In this document: in pieces, positions 1 through 10,107 of the stretch
Layout of the letters: each line of letters opens with the position of its first letter
How positions within the stretch are numbered: position 1 is the stretch's first letter
Source of the DNA: an uncultured Erysipelotrichaceae bacterium
Lineage (GTDB): Bacteria; Bacillota_I; Bacilli_A; Erysipelotrichales; Coprobacillaceae
Assembly (NCBI GenBank): GCA_900544435.1
Contig: UQVG01000006.1
Span: 1-23,168, forward strand
Length of the DNA stretch: 23,168 nucleotides
Reading direction: 5' to 3'
Position numbers and translations under genes: made by a program
Notes under the pieces: model-generated
Seen by the model: only the letters and a program-made list of their open reading frames with translations
The model's database searches: none
Told to the model about the DNA's origin: nothing

Positions 1-2
1 TA

Positions 3-446
3 AAAAAATTCAATGATCAATTCGCTCTACAACTCAATACTACCAAATCAGTATATGAGAAGCAACCTGATATTGAAGAAATCAATCATATGCTTGCAGT
101 ATTGTCACCTAGAAAGATTGATGCTGCTCATTGTATTCGTTTTAAAAACAAATATTATTTACCAACGTCCAATGAAGGAGCTAAACGATATTTCAATAAT
201 AAAACTGATTGTATGGTTATTGAAGCTTTTGACGGCTCTCTCTATGTAAACATACTTGATACTTTATATCTTATGGAAGAAGTTCCTGAATATGAAAGAT
301 TCTCAAAAGAATTCGATGATGAACCTGACACAAAAGAAAAGAAAGTTAAAAGAAAATATATTCCTCCAATGACTCACCCTTGGAAAAGAGAGTCATACAA
401 CAATTATGTTCAAAAACAAAAGCACCGTTCTGGTGCTAATGTTTAA
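3..446 (+). CDS. IS transposase, C-terminal part (5' end outside window), probably ISNCY/IS1202 type
   Basis: This reading frame is open from the left edge to TAA at 444-446, so only the last 147 codons of a longer gene are visible. The text resembles the C-terminal part of ISNCY (IS1202-group) transposases: a phrase like 'LAVLSPRKID' (from residue 31), then 'FKNKYYLP', a 'CMVIEAFDGSLYV' strand, and a basic tail with 'IPPMTHPWKRESYNNY' and a final 'KQKHR'. These follow the DDE integrase core, whose catalytic residues would lie upstream of the window. The assignment rests on remembered family phrasing, not a search. The gene lies directly upstream of the origin, where many Firmicutes carry rpmH/rnpA, so it probably marks an insertion into the rpmH-dnaA interval. 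Whether the element is intact cannot be judged. An internal ATG at position 90 is not the true start. Confidence 0.7.
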   Translation, partial: KKFNDQFALQLNTTKSVYEKQPDIEEINHMLAVLSPRKIDAAHCIRFKNKYYLPTSNEGAKRYFNNKTDCMVIEAFDGSLYVNILDTLYLMEEVPEYERFSKEFDDEPDTKEKKVKRKYIPPMTHPWKRESYNNYVQKQKHRSGANV

Positions 447-454
447 CTTTTTTT

Positions 455-479
455 GAGACATTTTCATTTTTGCTTGACA
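455..479. repeat. Possible right terminal inverted repeat of the IS element
   Basis: A 25-bp stretch starts 9 nt after the transposase stop and ends in TTGCTTGACA. Read from outside on the other strand it begins TGTCAAGCAAAA, a plausible IS terminus. The left end is outside the window, so the inverted partner and any target duplication cannot be checked. The position is inferred only from its closeness to the stop and the TGACA end. Confidence 0.35.
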
Positions 480-544
480 TTCTAAATTCTAGATTTCTAC
501 TCTTAAATTCATGTTTTTTAATGATGACACTTTTCTTTAAAAAT

Positions 545-1160
545 CATTTTTTATCGCAATACGCACATTTTTTTTGTGAATTTCTTTACTATTTTTTAAT
601 TCACTTATGAATGTGAATATCTTTTTTAAGATTATTTAAAAAAAAACAATTTTCTACAAAAAACTTCTTTTTTTATAACTATTAGGGTTTGTTCACATTA
701 TAAAGTGAACTTTTAAAAAGATTATGTGTATAAATTCTTTATTCACATGAAATGTGATCTTTTTTTAATAAAAACTACATATAACAAGGTTATTTTTAGT
801 CAAAATAGCCTATTTTTCTTGAAATTCACATTGTGAACATTCATTTTTTGTTAATTTACACCTTTCGACAAGTTTTGCACATGCTTGTTCACGTGGTGAA
901 TCGAGTTATTCATATATGTGAATTATTAAAAAATACGTAGATAACAGCGTATTTTTTATTGTGAACACCTATGTGCACATTGTTTTTTATTCAATACAAT
1001 GTGCACCAAGTTCACATTTAACACTATTCATAAAAAAATATTAAGTTGTGAATAATGTGAATAAGTACTCTAAATATTGGTTTTTGCACACTTTTTTTGT
1101 GAATAAAATTGTGAAGTCATTGTGCAGAGATCTTTTTTGCTTTAAAAGAGTTCACATCTT
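545..1160. other. oriC: oriC, upstream DnaA-box cluster (dnaA promoter region)
   Basis: This AT-rich non-coding stretch upstream of dnaA is crowded with DnaA-box sequences. Exact matches to TTWTNCACA lie at 725-733 (minus), 739-747 (plus), 873-881 (plus), 1047-1055 and 1056-1064 (both minus, abutting head to tail), 1082-1090 (plus) and 1098-1106 (minus). Near matches include 689-697 (TTGTTCACA), 822-830, 832-840 and 960-968. The hexamer TTCACA/TGTGAA occurs 14 times. Several copies form short inverted repeats, for example 743-757 and 825-837. Such clusters next to dnaA are the standard DnaA assembly platform of Firmicutes origins. Here it probably forms the upstream half of a bipartite origin and also a DnaA autoregulation region. 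No credible gene is present between 447 and 1184. Confidence 0.88.
1047..1106. other. Core of four perfect DnaA boxes upstream of dnaA
   Basis: Four exact TTWTNCACA boxes fall within 60 bp: 1047-1055 and 1056-1064 (TTATTCACA on the minus strand, end to end), 1082-1090 (TTTTGCACA, plus) and 1098-1106 (TTATTCACA, minus). The group lies 58-117 bp upstream of the dnaA -10 element, so it can serve both origin function and dnaA repression. Confidence 0.85.
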
Positions 1161-1169
1161 TTATATAAT
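1141..1169 (+). promoter_or_regulatory. Probable dnaA promoter
   Basis: A perfect -10 TATAAT lies at 1164-1169, with a weak -35 TTTAAA at 1141-1146 and a 17-bp spacer. A TTCACA DnaA-box core (1151-1156) lies in the spacer, consistent with repression of dnaA by its own product. The expected transcript start near 1176 leaves a very short leader before the Shine-Dalgarno at 1178-1184. Confidence 0.6.
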
Positions 1170-1193
1170 TGAGTCGAAAGGGAGTTGAAAATT

Positions 1194-2525
1194 GTGCAAG
1201 ATTTAAACAAAATATGGTCATCTTGTGTAGAAACTTTAGAAAAAAATAAAATAGTTGATGACAAAATCATCTTAGACACACTATTTAAACCTGCAACTCT
1301 AGAAGAAATTGAAGATAATCAAGTCATTATTACCACTGATTTAAAATGGAATATTGATACTATTTTAGAAAAGAAAACAGAGATAGAATCTATTTTATCT
1401 AATTCTTTTTCTAAGCCAGTCACAATTAAAGTATTAGAAATAGGAGAATATAAAAAATCTAAACAAAAAAATATTCCAAAAATTGATAGTCATCTTCATC
1501 CTGATATGACTTTTGATAATTTTATTGTAGGAAATTCCAATCGTATGGCGCAAAATGCGGCTTTACTTGTTTCTACAAATCCTGGTAAAAACTTTAATCC
1601 TTTGTTTTTATATAGTCATCCAGGACTTGGTAAGACACATTTATTAAATGCTATTGGAAATTATGCTAAAAAGAAAAATCCTGATTTATTAGTAAGATAT
1701 ATTACTTCTAAGGATTTTGTTGATGAAATTATTAATTCTATAAAAACGAATACAACTGATGATATTTATAGTTATTATAGAAATATTGATATTTTATTAA
1801 TTGATGATATTCAATTTTTATTTGGAAAAGAAAAAAGTAGTGAAATGTTCTTCCATATATTTAATGAAATCATTAATAGTAATCATCAAATTGTTATTAC
1901 CAGTGATAAAATGCCTGATGAACTTCAAGGAATTGAAGAACGTTTAATTAGTCGTTTTAAATCAGGTTTATCTTTTGGAATAGATCCACCTGAATTTGAA
2001 ACAGCCAAAGCCATCTTAGAGAAAAAAATAGAAAATCTAGGAAATTCGTCATTAATTATTACTGATGAAGTTTTAGATTTTATGGTCATGAACTATTGTA
2101 ATGATATTCGTTCTCTAGAAGGGCAATTAAAAAGATTGTTTTTCTGTAGTATTATGGAACAAACAGATTACATAGACATGAATTTTGCATCTGAAGTCTT
2201 TAAAGATCAAAAAACTATAAAAAAAGCACAAGAACCACTAACAAAAGAATTCATCTTAAAAACAACTGCTGAATTCTATTATTTAACCATTAGTCAAATT
2301 ATTTCAAAAAATAGAACAAGAAACTTAGTAACACCTCGTGAAATATGTATGTATTTAATGAGAGAACTTCTTGATATTACTTTTAGTGAAATTGGTGTGA
2401 CTTTCTCTAACAGAGATCACTCTACAGTTATGAAAGCTTGTAAAAGAGTAGAAACAAAAATCAAGAAAGATCCTGATTATAAATTAGCTGTAGATAAGAT
2501 CAAACAAAAGTTAGGCACATTATAG
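1194..2525 (+). CDS. dnaA: Chromosomal replication initiator protein DnaA
   Basis: DnaA is the AAA+ ATPase that binds DnaA boxes, opens oriC and loads the helicase. The predicted product is 443 aa, normal for the family. Domain I starts 'QDLNKIW'. The AAA+ core has Walker A 'GLGKTH' (about residues 144-149), Walker B 'ILLIDDIQF' (about 199-207), sensor 1 'VITSDKMP' and the arginine-finger segment 'ERLISRF'. Domain IV has the DNA-binding signature 'NRDHSTVMKA' near residues 406-416. The frame extends to a TTG at 1185, but that codon directly abuts the Shine-Dalgarno AAAGGGAG (1177-1184). GTG 1194 gives 9-nt spacing and the family's usual M-x-D-L-N-K-I-W start, so GTG 1194 is preferred. The gene is flanked by origin sequences on both sides and is probably autoregulated through the boxes in its promoter. 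Confidence 0.97.
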   Translation: MQDLNKIWSSCVETLEKNKIVDDKIILDTLFKPATLEEIEDNQVIITTDLKWNIDTILEKKTEIESILSNSFSKPVTIKVLEIGEYKKSKQKNIPKIDSHLHPDMTFDNFIVGNSNRMAQNAALLVSTNPGKNFNPLFLYSHPGLGKTHLLNAIGNYAKKKNPDLLVRYITSKDFVDEIINSIKTNTTDDIYSYYRNIDILLIDDIQFLFGKEKSSEMFFHIFNEIINSNHQIVITSDKMPDELQGIEERLISRFKSGLSFGIDPPEFETAKAILEKKIENLGNSSLIITDEVLDFMVMNYCNDIRSLEGQLKRLFFCSIMEQTDYIDMNFASEVFKDQKTIKKAQEPLTKEFILKTTAEFYYLTISQIISKNRTRNLVTPREICMYLMRELLDITFSEIGVTFSNRDHSTVMKACKRVETKIKKDPDYKLAVDKIKQKLGTL

Positions 2526-2542
2526 TGAATTAAAGAAACATG

Positions 2543-2656
2543 ATATGCACAACAATGTTCATATAAAAAACATTGATAAAATCAAGATATTTTCGATTTA
2601 TGCACATTGTTCACATGCTAATAGTAATAATAACATATTTTTAAATATATAAATAA
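2543..2656. other. oriC, dnaA-dnaN intergenic unwinding element (DnaA boxes plus DnaA-trio)
   Basis: The dnaA-dnaN gap holds a perfect DnaA box TTATGCACA (2598-2606) abutting a second box TTGTTCACA (2607-2615), with a near match at 2543-2551. Three bases (TGC) later comes an in-phase series of trinucleotides TAA-TAG-TAA-TAA-TAA (2619-2633), then an A/T-only stretch to about 2655. This matches the basal unwinding system described in Bacillus subtilis: DnaA boxes, a short GC-containing spacer, and DnaA-trios (consensus 5'-TAG/TAA-3') that guide DnaA onto single-stranded DNA. By analogy, strand opening should occur just before the dnaN Shine-Dalgarno. The assignment is based on sequence pattern, not experiment. 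Confidence 0.85.
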
Positions 2657-2668
2657 AGGGAGGCAAAT

Positions 2669-3778
2669 ATGCATTTTAGAATTAAAAGATTAAAATTATT
2701 AAATGCTCTTGCTAAAGCAACAAGAGCCGTATCTGTTCGTAGTCCATTACCTGTTTTAACAGGGATTAAATTTGATTTACAAGCTCATCAACTTGTTTTA
2801 ACAGGAAGTGATAGTGATATTACTATTCAAACAATTGTTGATGAAGATGATGATTTAGAAATCCTTAAAGAAGGATCTGTTGTTTTAAATAGTCGTTATA
2901 TTTTAGATATTGTAAGAAAGATTAATAGTGATGATATTGAAATTGAAATTATTGATGGTTTACTTACACGTATTAAAGGGAGTCAAATTGAATTTAATTT
3001 AAATGGTACTGATGCTATTGAATATCCACGTATTGATTTAAGTAAAACAGGAACTCATTTTATGATGAATGCTCTTGCTTTAAAAAATATCATTAGTGAA
3101 ACAAAGTTTGCTGCTAGTGATAAAGAAACAAGACCTATTTTAACTGGTATCAATTTCAAAGCACATGATCATGTATTAGAAGTTGTTGCTACTGATAGTT
3201 ATCGTTTAGCTAAAAAAATTATTTCTATTGATGAAGATGTGACTTTTAATATTACTATTCCTAAATTAAGTTTAGATGAAATTAGTAAGATTATTGAAAA
3301 AGATGAACTTATTGAATTATATGTATCTGAACGTAAAGTATTATTTGTTTTTGATAAAAATGTAATTCAAACTCGTTTGATTGATGGATCTTATCCTGAT
3401 ACAGCTAGATTGATTCCATTAGAATTTGATTATGAATTAGATATTAATCGTGCAGATTTATTAAATGCGATTGATCGTGTTTCATTATTATTAAATGAAC
3501 AAAATAATATTGTGAAATTAGATATGTCTAGTGATCAAGTATTATTATCTTCTTATCAACAAGAAATTGGTTCTGTAGAAGAAAATTTATCATCTTCTTT
3601 CTATAAAGGAGAACCACTTACTATTTCATTTAGTTGTAAATATGCAAGTGATGCGATTAAATCATTTAGTGGAGATAAAATAAAAATCTTATTTACTGGA
3701 GAAATGAAACCATTTATTGTTAAAGATTTTGATTCTGATGAATTATTACAACTTGTTTTACCAGTAAGAACATATTAA
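2669..3778 (+). CDS. dnaN: DNA polymerase III beta subunit (sliding clamp)
   Basis: DnaN forms the ring-shaped dimer that tethers polymerase III and other replication and repair proteins to DNA. At 369 aa it has the normal three-domain length. Visible family features include the start 'MHFRIKRLKLLNALAKATRAVS', 'LPVLTGIKFD' near residue 28, 'DKETRPILTGINF' near 150, 'VATDSYRLA' near 170, and the C-terminal 'LVLPVRTY', which ends with the usual P-x-R-T/x-Y tail that helps form the partner-binding pocket. A strong AAAGGGAGG (2655-2663) precedes the ATG. The gene follows dnaA across the origin's unwinding element and is probably co-transcribed with dnaA. A terminator directly after its stop separates it from the next operon. 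Confidence 0.97.
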   Translation: MHFRIKRLKLLNALAKATRAVSVRSPLPVLTGIKFDLQAHQLVLTGSDSDITIQTIVDEDDDLEILKEGSVVLNSRYILDIVRKINSDDIEIEIIDGLLTRIKGSQIEFNLNGTDAIEYPRIDLSKTGTHFMMNALALKNIISETKFAASDKETRPILTGINFKAHDHVLEVVATDSYRLAKKIISIDEDVTFNITIPKLSLDEISKIIEKDELIELYVSERKVLFVFDKNVIQTRLIDGSYPDTARLIPLEFDYELDINRADLLNAIDRVSLLLNEQNNIVKLDMSSDQVLLSSYQQEIGSVEENLSSSFYKGEPLTISFSCKYASDAIKSFSGDKIKILFTGEMKPFIVKDFDSDELLQLVLPVRTY

Positions 3779-3800
3779 GAAGCGAAAGCTTCTTTTTTTT
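3777..3800 (+). terminator. Intrinsic terminator after dnaN
   Basis: A 7-bp stem AAGAAGC/GCTTCTT with a GAAA tetraloop (3777-3794) runs into a T tract to 3800. It overlaps the last base of the dnaN stop context and ends the dnaA-dnaN unit. Confidence 0.85.
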
Positions 3801-3913
3801 GTAAATTTTCCTCTTAATTGTTTATTTGGGGAGTAATTTTTATTTTAAGAGCTTTTTTATCAAAAAAGTATTTTTATATTCGTAAATAAAAATATTGAAT
3901 ATAGCGCAATATT

Positions 3914-3942
3914 TTGAATTTTTATGATTTTTATGATATACT
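3914..3942 (+). promoter_or_regulatory. Promoter of the rlbA-recF-gyrB-gyrA operon
   Basis: The -35 is TTGAAT (3914-3919) and the -10 is TATACT (3937-3942), with an exact 17-bp spacer and an extended -10 TGA just upstream (3934-3936). It lies 36 bp before rlbA and behind the dnaN terminator, so it is the only obvious promoter for the gyrase operon. Confidence 0.75.
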
Positions 3943-3977
3943 AACTTAGTACAATTATAGAGAAAAGAAGGTTAAGT

Positions 3978-4179
3978 ATGAAAGAAATACCAATTAAAGA
4001 TGAATATATTAAATTAGATCAATTTTTAAAATTTGTTAATCTTGTATCTAGTGGGATTGAAGCAAAAATGATTATTAAAGATGGTCAAGTAAAGGTCAAT
4101 GGTGAAGTGGAACTTAGAAGAGGTAAAAAACTTCATGATGGAGACCAAGTTGAATTTGAAGGAAGCTTTTATTGTATAA

Positions 4180-4193
<14 letters not shown>
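3978..4193 (+). CDS. rlbA: S4-domain RNA-binding protein, RlbA/YaaA family
   Basis: This 71-aa protein is almost entirely one S4 RNA-binding domain. 'IKLDQFLKFVNLVSSGIEAK' lies at about residues 11-30, followed by 'KVNGEVELRRGKKLHDGDQV', the S4 hairpin that contacts structured RNA. It matches the small YaaA/RlbA protein conserved between dnaN and recF in Firmicutes; a role linked to ribosome assembly has been proposed, but the exact substrate is not established. The Shine-Dalgarno AAGAAGG (3965-3971) precedes the ATG. Its 3' end overlaps recF by 14 nt, so translation of the two is probably coupled. It is the first gene of the gyrase operon. Confidence 0.9.
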
Positions 4194-7196
<3,003 letters not shown>

Positions 7197-7208
7197 AAGG
7201 AGTAGAAA

Positions 7209-9677
7209 ATGGATAATCAAGAAAAAGGAATTAGAAAAATTCAATTAACATCAGAAATGAAAACTTCTTTCATGAATTATGCCATGTCAGTTATCGTAGC
7301 ACGTGCATTACCTGATGTAAGAGATGGAATGAAACCAGTTCAAAGACGTATTGTTTATGGTATGAATGAACTTGGTTGTTATAGTGATAAAGCATATAAG
7401 AAATCTGCGCGTATTGTAGGGGAAGTTATGGGGAAATATCACCCTCATGGAGACTCTTCGATTTATGAAGCATTAGTGAGAATGGCACAAGATTTCTCAT
7501 ATCGTTATATGCTTGTTGATGGTCATGGTAACTTTGGTTCAATTGATGGAGACGGCGCTGCCGCTATGCGTTATACTGAAGCGAGAATGTCTAAAATTTC
7601 AATGGAATTAATGAGAGATATCAATAAGGATACAATAGATTTTATTCCAAACTATGATGGTGAAGAAAGAGAACCATCGGTATTACCTTGTCGTATTCCT
7701 AACTTATTAGTCAATGGGACAACAGGGATTGCTGTTGGGATGGCTACTAATATGCCACCTCACAATATTGGTGAAGTTATTGATGCCGTTATTGCGGTAA
7801 GTAAAAATCCAGATATTACTGTTTTAGAATTAATGGAAAATTATATTCAAGGACCTGATTTTCCAACTGGTGGATATATTTTAGGAAAGAGTGCTATTAA
7901 AAAAGCCTATGAAACAGGTAATGGTCTTATTGTTATGCGTGCTAAAACAGAAATTGAAGAACATAAGGGTAGACAAAGAATTGTTGCTTATGAAATTCCT
8001 TATCAAGTGAATAAAGCAAGATTAGTAGAAAAGATTGCTCATTTAGCACGTGATAAAGTGGTTGAAGGTATTAGTGATGTTCGTGATGAATCAAACCGTG
8101 AAGGTATTCGAATTGTCATTGAATTAAAGAGAGATGTTCAAGCAGAAGTTGTTTTAAATCAATTGTATAAGTTAACTTCTTTACAAACAACTTTTGGTGT
8201 TAATAATATTGCCTTAGTCAATAATGAACCTAAAACTTTAACACTTAAAGAATTAATTCAATATTATTTAGCACATCAAGAAGAAGTTATTCGTCGTAGA
8301 ACACAATTTGAATTAAATAAAGCAGAAGCAAGAGCACATATTTTAGAAGGTTTAAAGAAAGCCTTAGATCATATTGATGAAATTATTCAATTAATTCGTA
8401 CAAGTAGAACAACTGAAATCATTCAACAAAGATTAATGGATGAATTTGGAATGTCTGATAAACAAGCTAAAGCTGTAAGAGAAATGCAATTACAACGTTT
8501 AGCTGGTTTGGAAAGAGAAAAGATTGAAGAAGAATTAAATAATTTATTAATTACAATTGCTGATTTAAAAGATATTCTTGCTAATGAAGAACGTATTTTA
8601 GAAATCATTAGAAATGAATTATTAGAAATGAAAGAAAAATATGGTGATAAACGTCGTACTGAAATTATTCAAGGAACATTTGATATTGAAGATGAAGATT
8701 TAATTCCAGTAGAAGATGTCATTATTTCACTTACTAATAATGGTTATGTAAAACGTATGCCGGTTGATACATATAAATCTCAAAATAGAGGTGGTCGTGG
8801 TGTCAAAGGTATGTCAACAACTCAAGATGATGTGATTAGTTCGCTTATTCATATGTCAACACATGATGATTTATTGATCTTTACAAATAAAGGAAAGGTT
8901 TATCGTTTGAAAGGATACAATATTCCTGAATTTGGTAGAACTGCTAAGGGATTACCAATTGTTAATATTTTAAATCTTGATAAAGATGAAAATGTTAAAT
9001 CATTGATTAATATTAATAAGAAAATGATTGAAGAAGATAAACATTGGTATTTATTCTTTGCGACTGAACAAGGTTTAGTAAAACGTGTCGATATTTCAGA
9101 ATTTGAAAACATTAGACAAACTGGTAAGATTGCTATTAAGTTAAAAGAAGATGATGCTTTAGTTGGTGTTAAATTAACTAAAGGGGATGATGAAATCTTA
9201 ATTGCTGCTAGTAATGGTAAACTTGTTAGATTCTCTGAAGGCCATGTTAGACCAATGGGAAGAAGTGCAAGTGGTGTAAGAGGTATTAATGTTGATGGTT
9301 CTAAAGTTATTGGTATGACAACAAATCGTGAAGGACAACTTATTATGGTTGTTACTGAAAAGGGTTATGGTAAGATGTCACCAATTGATGAATATCGTGT
9401 TTCTAATCGTGGTGGTAAAGGTGTTAAGACAATTAATGTTACTGAACGTAATGGACAAATTGTAGCGATTAGAGCAGTAGAAGGTAATGAAGATTTATTA
9501 ATTATTACAGATGATGGTATTGTGATTCGTTTACCTATGGAACAAGTTAAAACAGCAGGACGTGCGACTCAAGGTGTAAGACTTATTAAAGTACATGATA
9601 GCAAGGTTTCTTCTGTAGAAGTTGTTGCTAAAAATGAAGAAGAAGTTGTAGAAGAAGGTGAAGAAGAGTCAGAGTAA
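7209..9677 (+). CDS. gyrA: DNA gyrase subunit A
   Basis: GyrA carries the DNA cleavage and wrapping functions of gyrase. The product is 822 aa. The catalytic tyrosine is Tyr122 in '[13 protein letters not shown]'. The quinolone-determining region '[18 protein letters not shown]' has Ser and Glu at the positions equivalent to E. coli 83 and 87, so it looks like a sensitive wild type. The beta-pinwheel C-terminal domain contains the GyrA box 'QNRGGRG' near residue 525, which distinguishes it from ParC. The protein ends in an acidic tail rich in Glu. The Shine-Dalgarno AAGGAG (7198-7203) sits in the 12-nt gap after gyrB. The stop codon TAA (9675-9677) is in the loop of a terminator-like hairpin, so translation termination and transcript ending overlap. 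Confidence 0.98.
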   Translation: MDNQEKGIRKIQLTSEMKTSFMNYAMSVIVARALPDVRDGMKPVQRRIVYGMNELGCYSDKAYKKSARIVGEVMGKYHPHGDSSIYEALVRMAQDFSYRYMLVDGHGNFGSIDGDGAAAMRYTEARMSKISMELMRDINKDTIDFIPNYDGEEREPSVLPCRIPNLLVNGTTGIAVGMATNMPPHNIGEVIDAVIAVSKNPDITVLELMENYIQGPDFPTGGYILGKSAIKKAYETGNGLIVMRAKTEIEEHKGRQRIVAYEIPYQVNKARLVEKIAHLARDKVVEGISDVRDESNREGIRIVIELKRDVQAEVVLNQLYKLTSLQTTFGVNNIALVNNEPKTLTLKELIQYYLAHQEEVIRRRTQFELNKAEARAHILEGLKKALDHIDEIIQLIRTSRTTEIIQQRLMDEFGMSDKQAKAVREMQLQRLAGLEREKIEEELNNLLITIADLKDILANEERILEIIRNELLEMKEKYGDKRRTEIIQGTFDIEDEDLIPVEDVIISLTNNGYVKRMPVDTYKSQNRGGRGVKGMSTTQDDVISSLIHMSTHDDLLIFTNKGKVYRLKGYNIPEFGRTAKGLPIVNILNLDKDENVKSLININKKMIEEDKHWYLFFATEQGLVKRVDISEFENIRQTGKIAIKLKEDDALVGVKLTKGDDEILIAASNGKLVRFSEGHVRPMGRSASGVRGINVDGSKVIGMTTNREGQLIMVVTEKGYGKMSPIDEYRVSNRGGKGVKTINVTERNGQIVAIRAVEGNEDLLIITDDGIVIRLPMEQVKTAGRATQGVRLIKVHDSKVSSVEVVAKNEEEVVEEGEEESE

Positions 9678-9689
9678 TCTGACTCTTTT
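9664..9689 (+). terminator. Intrinsic terminator overlapping the gyrA stop codon
   Basis: A perfect 10-bp stem (9664-9673 with 9678-9687) closes a GTAA tetraloop and ends in TTTT. The gyrA stop TAA occupies the loop. The hairpin encodes the last GyrA codons and lies 7 bp upstream of the next start codon. The T tract is short, so read-through into the DUF4186 gene is likely. Confidence 0.65.
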
Positions 9690-9693
9690 AGAA

Positions 9694-10059
9694 ATGAATG
9701 AGGAAGAATTAAAAAGATTATTTAATCGTTTAGATCATTCAAAGTTTAGAAGTTCTTTTCATCTTACAAAAAAGTATAAAGATTATTGTGATGAAAAAGG
9801 ATTAGATGTCATTGAACAACATGCAAGAGATTTTATTTCTAAAAGAATTGCACCAGCTGTTATTTTAAATGATGGGAAGCAAACACCGATGAAAAATCAT
9901 CCTGTATTTATTGCTCAACATGCCACGGCTTCATGTTGTCGAGGGTGTTTGTCAAAGTGGTATCATATTAAACCACATACACAGTTAAATGACAGTCAAC
10001 AAGAGATGATCATTCAAGTGATTATGGCTTGGATTAAAAGAGAATTGCAAAGAAAATAG
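9694..10059 (+). CDS. DUF4186 family protein, function unknown
   Basis: This small soluble protein (121 aa from ATG 9694) is recognisable as the DUF4186 family by the line 'SKFRSSFHL' (residues 16-24), 'HARDFISKRIAP' (43-54), 'DGKQTPMKNHPVFIAQHATA' (60-79) and the cysteine cluster 'CCRGCLSKWH-like' at 81-89 (here C81, C82, C85, W89). The conserved His and Cys residues suggest metal or nucleic-acid binding, but no function is established. The frame also contains GTG 9658 inside gyrA. ATG 9694 is preferred because it starts just ahead of the conserved block, although it lacks a clear Shine-Dalgarno and follows a terminator hairpin, so expression may be low or depend on read-through from gyrA. 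Confidence 0.8.
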   Translation: MNEEELKRLFNRLDHSKFRSSFHLTKKYKDYCDEKGLDVIEQHARDFISKRIAPAVILNDGKQTPMKNHPVFIAQHATASCCRGCLSKWYHIKPHTQLNDSQQEMIIQVIMAWIKRELQRK

Positions 10060-10073
10060 CCTTGATGTATAAT
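10045..10073 (+). promoter_or_regulatory. Promoter of serS
   Basis: The -35 is TTGCAA (10045-10050) and the -10 is a perfect TATAAT (10068-10073) with a 17-bp spacer. The start point would be near 10080. The -35 lies within the end of the DUF4186 gene and the -10 lies inside an inverted repeat. Confidence 0.65.
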
Positions 10074-10079
10074 CAAGGC
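10059..10079. repeat. 8-bp inverted repeat over the serS -10 element
   Basis: GCCTTGAT (10059-10066) and ATCAAGGC (10072-10079) are separated by 5 bp. There is no T tract after it, so it is a poor terminator for the upstream gene. It spans the -10 of the serS promoter and could be an operator or an mRNA-stabilising hairpin. Confidence 0.5.
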
Positions 10080-10107
10080 AGTTATAAATAATATAAGGGG
10101 AAAGAAA

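Noticed and set aside
885..904. TTCACGTGGTGAA as a fourth parS site
   Set aside because: It shares the CACGTG core, but the flanks do not match TGTTT/AAACA and the arms are out of register. It is better read as DnaA-box-like TTCAC/GTGAA sequence.
447..1184. CRISPR array or iterons in the repeat-rich region before dnaA
   Set aside because: The repeats are short TTCACA-type cores with irregular spacing and both orientations, as expected for DnaA boxes, with no direct repeats of CRISPR length.
8423..9112. Antisense open frames within gyrA
   Set aside because: These are shadows of a strongly conserved gene in AT-rich DNA, without ribosome binding sites or recognisable products.
10060..10107. 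T-box leader for serS
   Set aside because: The gap is only 48 nt and has no T-box sequence.
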